Assembly: GCA_017607445.1 (NCBI GenBank)
Contig: JAEVHH010000006.1
Location: forward strand, 186,001 to 250,000
DNA length: 64,000 nucleotides
Origin: Histoplasma ohiense
Taxonomy: Eukaryota > Ascomycota > Eurotiomycetes > Onygenales > Ajellomycetaceae
Reading direction: 5' to 3'
The notes under the pieces were generated by a model that was not told the origin of the DNA, made no database searches, and was given only the letters and a program-made list of their open reading frames with translations. Position 1 is the first letter of the stretch. Every line of letters begins with the position of its first letter. Below are positions 57,317 through 64,000 of the stretch, piece after piece. A program made the position numbers and the translations under genes.

Positions 57317-58612
57317 ATGGTTCACGGATGCGTACCTGTGCCGATGATTCTTTTCTCAACGCTACGTAGCACGAAGCCCCGCATCCTTTCCAACCGCCTC
57401 CGCCTCCGCCGCCAGCTCATCTCCAGAAACTCCTCAGCTTCCTCCCGCCGCATCACCATACCCCCGCCGGTTCCCGTAACGCCCTCGTGCCCGGAACCAA
57501 CATGTCCCTGTGCACCAACTCCAGAAATGCCCGAGGGGCTGGAGATTGACCATGAGCACGGCCTGAATGGCACCATGGCGCCTTATTCGCAGCAAGTGCT
57601 GATTCTGACTGGGCAACGTGATTGGAGGAGTAGGATTGAAGAAGATGGGCTGGAAGAGGGTTGGGGGATGTTGGGGAGGAGTTTAAAGGGGCTCGTTGGG
57701 AGGGGAGGGAGGTATGCCGATGTGAGTACTAGTATACTGGGTTGAGGCACAACCCCTATCGTTGTGGACGACCCGGGAACGCTACTTGGCTCCAACCCTC
57801 TGGTTTGTTAGCCCTTCATAGGAATAAAGGAGGTGAAGCCCTGACAAAATGAATATATTATTTCTAAGAGCTGACGCTAATTTGAATTTGCGGAGGGAAA
57901 ATCATAGCCATACAACAACATCATGATTACAAACGCCTCATTCCAACCTCACCACTCAACCAGGACCGGGGCAGCCACTACTGCTTCCGCCCTTCTCTTT
58001 CCCTCATTCCGGTACATACCCAAAACTCCCCTCGACGAAGCCGGCCTAGATGCCTTCGTACGCGGCTTTCTTCTCCCCACAACACTCCACCCAGCCCACG
58101 ACCCGCTCCCGGCCTCACAAAAAGAGTGCATGCGCCGGGTCCCCACTCTCCAACACTCTTTCTTCCCAGATATGGCGCGGATACGACACTCCCCCACCAT
58201 CCTGATATGCGGACACGGCCACCGCGATCAGCGGTGTGGGATTATGGGGCCCCTTCTGCAGACTGAGTTCCGGCGCGTCCTGCGGGCGAAAGGGTTTAGA
58301 GTAAGTGGCGGGAAGGAGAATGGTGGTGGTGCGTTTACGGATGTTGCTGGCTGGGCGAATGTGGGGTTGATAAGTCACATCGGAGGGCACAAGTACGCGG
58401 GGAACGTTATTATTTACCTTCCGCCGTCGATGTCGTCGACGGGAAGCTGGGAGGGCGGGGCGGTGTCGCTGGCTGGGAAAGGCATTTGGTATGGAAGGGT
58501 TGAGCCGAGACATGTTGAAGGGATTGTTCAGGAGACGGTATTGGAGGGTCGGGTTATTTCTGACCATTTTCGTGGGGGAGTTGGGGCGGATGGTGAGATT
58601 TTGAGGTTGTGA
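57317..58612 (+). CDS. AIM32: Aim32-like mitochondrial thioredoxin-like [2Fe-2S] protein
   Basis: Sucrase/ferredoxin-like family; yeast Aim32 is a mitochondrial 2Fe-2S thioredoxin-like protein implicated in redox quality control. Two exons, 57317-57721 and 57908-58612 (intron GTGAGT..TAG, 186 nt), 369 aa; the junction gives GRGGRYADPYNNIMITN. The cluster ligands expected for the family are present: CGHGHRDQRCG (C236 and C245, C-x8-C) and ISHIGGHKYAGNVIIY (H292 and H296, H-x3-H). The N-terminus is rich in Arg and Ser with no acidic residues (RLRLRRQLISRNSSASSRR), as expected of a mitochondrial presequence. The true start could be the ATG at 57344 instead of 57317. A proline/cysteine-rich stretch (CPEPTCPCAP) follows the presequence. 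Confidence 0.9.
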
Positions 58613-60518
58613 GAAGAGAGAGTGGGTGTCAGAGGGTATGTATGCGCTGTACATTAGGATAAAATAGATACCGTTTACATTTAGATTTACATATCGTGGA
58701 GAGGATGTGGGCTTTTGGCCACTAGGCCATGGACACAATTATACATGTTACGCGAGCTTAGCCAGGACTGCTTTTTGAAAAGTGGAATAGGAATTCCGCA
58801 CGTTTCGGGCCGGGGTTCATAAGAAACCTTCAAGACGGCGAAGTTCTGAATAGCCAGAGAATTTTTGAATGGATAATTTCCACACCATTCTATGTTTTGC
58901 CGCTGCCAATTGGTCATTATTACAGACAACTACCTAACTAGGGATAAACATTTTTCATGAACATTGACTGTGGAAGTAGAAAAATAAGACGGGAGGACAT
59001 AAGCAAAGAGCGGGAAACATAGTACTTTGAATCAAGACGCCTTCGCGTGATTTAATATTCATATCATATTGGAAAATTTGGGCATCGACTGCTAGACGAA
59101 GTATTCCCACACAGATTTTTCTTGTTCTCATCCTCTTTTCTTGTGGTAGCATCTGATGTCAGAGGAGGAGTAGAAGTTGTTATGGGGAGGCCAAACTCCA
59201 TCGATCATGAATTGATGAAAAGGCATCTGAAGAAGCCGGTGCAGAATGAATGCGCACATACTGTATACAAGTAGCCACTCAAGCCTGTCCCAAAAAAATC
59301 AACTCAAGAGTGGACGTATGTTTGACGGGTGTGAATTATAATGGGTAAGTCGCAGCGGGTCTACCTCATTGAGGCTGGCGGTGATGTCGACATAAACCCT
59401 GAAAGGACGTCAAAAATAGCAAAGAATTTTAGCCCGGTCACCGCAGTCTTCTTTGAATATGATTTCAACGTCTGAAATGTCAGTTGGCGCGACGATCATG
59501 GTTTCTGAGTCTACCTGTGGCACTGAACCCAAAAACGACAATGCTTTGCTTTAAACCTAACTTGACAGCAACCTGGACGGAAACTTGAGTAGGATATTGA
59601 CAGAATCCTTGTACTTGGTCACGACTCACGAGTAAACTTCTCGAAGAGTCTCCCGGCCAATTAGTGTCCGTTAGTTTCCAAAAACTTGCTATGTTAGTGT
59701 GTGGATCACGAACCGTATGCAAGTATTGGAAATTCGGCGAGGAATTGGAGTTCTCAATTGCAAGAGTGCAGGCCCATCCCTAAGTCAACTATGAGCGAGA
59801 TATGAAGCCGTTAACAACAAATTGACAATGGCTCGAGCTGCTAGTTTATAGCGATGAATAATCGTCTTGCATTCCGTCACTGTTTCCGTAAGCTGCCATT
59901 CAAGCTGTATTGAAGGACTAGTTTGGGGAGCGATTTTGCGGTATGGACACTTCTCCTTAATGGGTAACTGAGACCTCAAATGCTTCTTGTCTGTTGTCAT
60001 ATAGATCTCAGGAACGACAAATATTTTCAGGCCCCTGGCCCCTCGAGTTTCTGACAGAATTAAACGCCTGAACCTTCACCAAATTGAAATAAAAGCCGTT
60101 GACATGAATTTTAAAGGGCTAGATTAGGGCGATGATATTGTTTGAACGGAGACCATGAACCCTTCCGGCTGAATCGATTCCGCCGTTGGGCAGCAGATGT
60201 AGACTAGAGACAGGGACCGGGCCTAGAAATGTCGCATAAATACTAGTAATATCAGACCTCACTGGAAGTAAAAGTCTAATCCTACAAGATGCGGTGATCG
60301 AGATGGGATGCGTTAGGGTTTGATAGATCACGCCGATACCGCAGGAAGCCCAAAGCAGCCTAGCGTACGAGCTCCGATTTTCTTTCCCTGACCTCCAAAA
60401 TTCTGCCCGGGCAGGCCAACGCAATTGCGGGCCATATAGCCAAAGTCACACTCGTTTTAAATGGCCTGACCATAAATCCCCAGGCATAGGGTGATATGGG
60501 GACGCAGTTTTGAGCTAA
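58613..60518. other. Intergenic region between AIM32 and the LeuRS gene
   Basis: About 1.9 kb. Short frames such as 59341-59475 (MGKSQRVYLIEAGG...) and 60119-60424 minus were considered, but I see no family resemblance or supporting splice structure. The right end is the promoter of the synthetase gene. Confidence 0.5.
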
Positions 60519-63500
60519 ATGAATCTCCGGCAATCCATCCTGACCCAGCAATGGGGTCGATGCCTTCCCTTTCGTCGGCTAGGAGGTACCGCGATCCGCG
60601 CTGCATCGACTACCCCGAGGAGGCTAGATCTGTTAGCAGTGGACAAGAAGTGGAAAGAAAAATGGCGGAATGATCCTTCATCGGAATTGGTTAATAACCA
60701 TGGCAAGGAAAAGGCATACGTTCTCTCCATGTTTCCTTATCCATCCGGCGCATTGCATTTGGGCCATGTGCGGGTTTACACCATATCCGACATATTGGCA
60801 CGGTTCAAGCATATGAGGGGATACGATGTGATACATCCGATGGGGTGGGATGCATTTGGGCTTCCAGCGGAGAATGCGGCAATTGAGCGGGGAATTGATC
60901 CGGCGAAGTGGACCATGCAGAATATCGCCAATATGAAGGAACAGCTGAGGGCGATTGGGGCACGGTTTGATTGGGATAGGGTATGATAGATATATTTATA
61001 TTCCAATGATAAAATAGTTTGCTTGCGGTTTTCTCGCTGATGTTTTCTAACTGTGAACGGGTGCTACAGGAACTGATGACGTGCTCGCCTGAATTTTATA
61101 AACATACGCAACGTATATTCCTGATGCTATACCAAGAGGGACTGGCGTATCAGGCAAAAGCAAGAGTCAATTACGATCCGATTGACAAAACAGTTCTAGC
61201 AAACGAGCAGGTGCGACTGGATTGAACTTTAACCTTGAAATATTTTCTAACACTGTTGAACGTATAGGTTGACGCGAATGGGTGCTCGTGGCGATCCGGA
61301 GCGAAAGTGGAAAAGCTCGAGCTCAAGCAATGGTTTTTTCGCATCACAGCTTTCAAGGAAGCATTACTAAAAGATCTCGAGTCTCTGGAGGCTGGCTGGC
61401 CGGAGCGCGTTTTGTCGATGCAGAGGCATTGGCTAGGAAAATCCTCAGGGGCGCACATAAAATTTCTAGTTTCTGCCCCCGATGACAATTACGACATTCA
61501 AGTATTCACAACTCGACCAGACACTCTTCATGGTGTGCAGTATCTAGGTTTATCAACCACTCATCCGCTGGTGGCCAAAATGGCTAGATCGGATCCTAAA
61601 CTCAAATCATTTCTCGATTCTGCGACATCTCTCCCACAAGATACAAAAGTTGGTTATCTGCTTCCTGGTGTTGTGGCAGTCAACCCACTTAGTTCAGTTG
61701 AAGCAAATCCTTCCTTGCAAGCTTCGATTCCGGTATATGTTGCTCCATATGTTTTAGGGGAGTACGGAGAAGGCGCTGTCATGGGTGTTCCCGGGCACGA
61801 TTCTCGAGATTTTGTCTTCTGGAACGAAAACTCGAAATCCCAACGAGTGACATTTGTGGTTAAACAAATGCCTTCGCAGGAAGCTGAGCCGGGAGATTTA
61901 CCAGAGGCTCAACGGGTGCCATTTCTTGGACAGGGTATTTTGGCTGATACTTGCGGATCTTACAGTGGAATGTCCTCTGAAGAGGGCGGCAAAAAAATCA
62001 TCGAAGACTTAAAAAGCAAAGGCGATTTTGCAAACGTTGCAGAAAGTTGGCGGCTTAGAGACTGGTTAGTCAGTCGGCAGCGATACTGGGGAACACCCAT
62101 CCCTATTATCCATTGTGATTCATGTGGCCCAGTTCCTGTTCCCCAGGATCACCTCCCTGTCGAGCTTCCGGTCATCGAAGGTGCTGGCCTTAGAGGTAGT
62201 CAAGGGAATCCGCTTGAGTCCGCGGAAGAATGGCTTTACGTCCCTTGCCCTAGCTGTGGAAAGGCTGCTCGAAGGGATACTGACACAATGGACACTTTCG
62301 TTGATTCCTCATGGTACTTCCTGAGATTCCTTGACCCGGCGAACGAAACAGCACCGTTTTCTCCATCCCATGTTCATCCAGTCGATATTTATATCGGAGG
62401 TATTGAGCATGCAATCCTTCATCTACTATACGCGCGGTTTGTATATAAATTTTTAGCTACTTCCGCTTTGTTTCCCAAAGAGTTACCTGGGTCTACAGGA
62501 GTTGCGGAGCCTTTCGTTAAACTTCTGTCACAAGGAATGGTTCATGGTAGGACATATTCCGACCCATCTACAGGCCGCTTTCTACGGCCGTTTGAAGTTG
62601 ACATATCCAACCCCGATGCCCCCTTAATTAAAAACACTCGGACTGTCCCAAATATATCATTTGAAAAAATGTCGAAAAGTAAATACAACGGAGTGGACCC
62701 GACCACTTGCATCAATACCTATGGTTCTGATGCTGTTCGCGCACACATGTTATTTTCTGCCCCTGTTAGCGAAGTTCTTGAGTGGGATGAATCTAAAATA
62801 GTCGGCATGGAGCGGTGGTTCAACCGGCTATGGCGCGTTGTATTAGATTCGCGTGTTTCATTGGAAGGTTTTTCGTCCTTGAGCGCTGAATCTTTCAAAC
62901 TAATAAACGACGTCAGACTTCCAGATTTAAGTACGGTATCTGATGATGAGGCCACCATCCTCCTTGCAGCACACGATACTATTACATCTGTTTCCCACTG
63001 TCTCGACGGGATGCCTTACGGCCTAAACACCGTGATATCCGACCTAACCAAATTCACAAATTCGCTGGCATCATCATCACTACCAACAACGACTCCATCT
63101 CCAAGTTCGCAAGCTATTCTCTACATTGCATTATCATCTCTCCTCCGACTTCTAGCTCCTATAACACCAGCGCTAGCCTCGGAATGCTGGGAACATCTCC
63201 ATAGCCCAATCCGACACTCCTCGACTACATCTTCACCGCCCCGGACAGTACCATCTATTTTTTCGTCGCCCTGGCCCGATCCACTCCTCTCATCACGCGA
63301 CGTTCAAGCACTCCGCGCTCGCGTCGGCAAAACCGTCGCGGTGCAAATAAATGGAAAACTTCGCTTCAGCACAACTATACCGTCGCTGCCGAGCGGTGAA
63401 TCTGTGCCGACAAAGACGTCAGATGATGAACAATCCTGGATTTTGTTGCATCTCCTAGAAACAACCGAGGGCAAATTATGGCTGAAGGAGAGGCATGACT

Positions 63501-63562
63501 GGGAGAAGAGAAAGCGAGTTATTGTCGCACGTGGCGGAAAAGTTGTCAATGTGGTGTTTTGA
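60519..63562 (+). CDS. NAM2: Mitochondrial leucyl-tRNA synthetase
   Basis: Class I aminoacyl-tRNA synthetase charging mitochondrial tRNA-Leu; in yeast the orthologue Nam2 also assists group I intron splicing. Three exons: 60519-60980, 61070-61210, 61268-63562; 965 aa. The N-terminal 30 residues (MNLRQSILTQQWGRCLPFRR) look like a mitochondrial presequence. The HIGH-class motif is FPYPSGALHLGHVR (HLGH 80-83), followed by the bacterial/mitochondrial-type MGWDAFGLPAENAA. The CP1 editing domain follows (TTRPDTLHGVQYL, GEGAVMGVPGHDSRD). A CPSCG zinc-type pair and MDTFVDSSWYFLRF come next, then FEKMSKSKYNGVDP (KMSKS 668-672). The anticodon-binding and C-terminal domains end in VIVARGGKVVNVVF. Exon junctions give FDWDR/ELMTCSPEF and ANEQ/VDANGCSWRSG, matching the family. 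Confidence 0.96.
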
Positions 63563-63895
63563 GTGGCAGTATTTGGGTTGATTTTGCCTCGTGACGACGG
63601 CTGTTTGCGGACTGAGAGTAGAAGAATCAAAGTTGATCTCTTCGTTTTTTTTTTTTTTTTTTGGAAGTGCTTTCCTGAAGACCAGGGATTGACAGGTTTG
63701 GATAACGCCTAATTGAATGGTTGTGTTGTTCAAGAGATTTGTATATTATGATTCCTTTTCTTTGGGGATGGGGGACTGGCTTCCCACTTTTCTTTTCTTC
63801 ATCTCATGTATAGTCGACTACCCATGTAGATAATAGACCTATTTATTCCATATGAACCTTTTCTTCCTCTTTCACCACTACGGGCGAAATCCACT
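63563..63895. other. Convergent intergenic region
   Basis: 3' flank of the synthetase gene, including a T-run at 63644-63662. No gene is seen. Confidence 0.55.
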
Positions 63896-64000
63896 CTAAC
63901 AAATCAACGCTCTAGACTGGGTGCGCTGCGCACTAAACCCCGTATAATCCAGGCTGCGTCTGCGTTCCGTGACGCAGAACCATCCACCAAACCGGGAAGA
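63896..64000 (-). CDS. 3' end of a gene entering from the right edge
   Basis: On the minus strand an open frame from the window edge ends SSRFGGWFCVTERRRSL, DYTGFSAQRTQSRALIC and a TAG at 63898-63896. The composition is protein-like and the gene would be convergent with LeuRS, a common arrangement here. Only 34 residues are available, so the family cannot be named and the frame could be chance. Confidence 0.35.
   Translation of the reverse strand, partial: SSRFGGWFCVTERRRSLDYTGFSAQRTQSRALIC

Noticed and set aside
59341..59475. Short frame MGKSQRVYLIEAGGDVD, briefly reminiscent of GMC oxidoreductases
   Set aside because: Only about 44 codons, lacks the nucleotide-binding loop, and there is no exon to extend it.
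60119..60424. 101-codon frame on the minus strand upstream of LeuRS
   Set aside because: No family resemblance; it overlaps the expected promoter of the synthetase.

Overview
The window is nuclear DNA of a filamentous ascomycete. Short spliceosomal introns (GT..AG, about 50-190 nt), fungal gene families and an orthologue of RYP1 (WOPR-family master regulator of the yeast phase) point to a thermally dimorphic onygenalean fungus of the Histoplasma/Blastomyces/Emmonsia group (Ajellomycetaceae). The species cannot be fixed from sequence reading alone. All exon models were built by hand from splice signals and reading-frame continuity.

Layout. 1-10 kb: a short remnant of an FAD/NAD(P)-binding protein at the left edge (minus), a tyrosyl-DNA phosphodiesterase TDP1 (plus, 8 exons) and a convergent full-length PDR/ABCG transporter (minus, 8 exons, about 1561 aa). 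10-34 kb: RYP1 (minus, 14763-16226) stands alone, with about 4.7 kb of non-coding DNA on its 3' side and about 17.5 kb on its 5' side. This desert is full of microsatellites, long poly(dA:dT) tracts, a G-quadruplex-capable block and copies of a 9-mer, TACGGAGTA. 33.7-43 kb: a glycosylated multi-pass membrane protein of unknown function (minus), an MBOAT lysophospholipid acyltransferase of the ALE1 type (plus) and a serine-rich protein with two C-terminal membrane segments (minus).

44.4-57 kb: an abruptly AT-rich island showing repeat-induced point mutation (RIP) and transposon debris. It holds a pair of LTRs with almost no internal sequence, a family of TG..CA units about 85-135 bp long in inverted pairs, a tRNA-like SINE head, palindromes and minisatellites. 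One intact three-exon gene for a small secreted protein of unknown family (52144-52817) sits inside it. 55-64 kb: housekeeping genes return: the CAAX protease RCE1, the thioredoxin-like Fe-S protein AIM32, mitochondrial leucyl-tRNA synthetase, and the 3' end of a further gene on the minus strand at the right edge.

The genes do not form an operon or a recognisable biosynthetic cluster. The two stretches most worth study are the very large cis-regulatory desert around RYP1 and the RIP-affected island with its orphan secreted protein.
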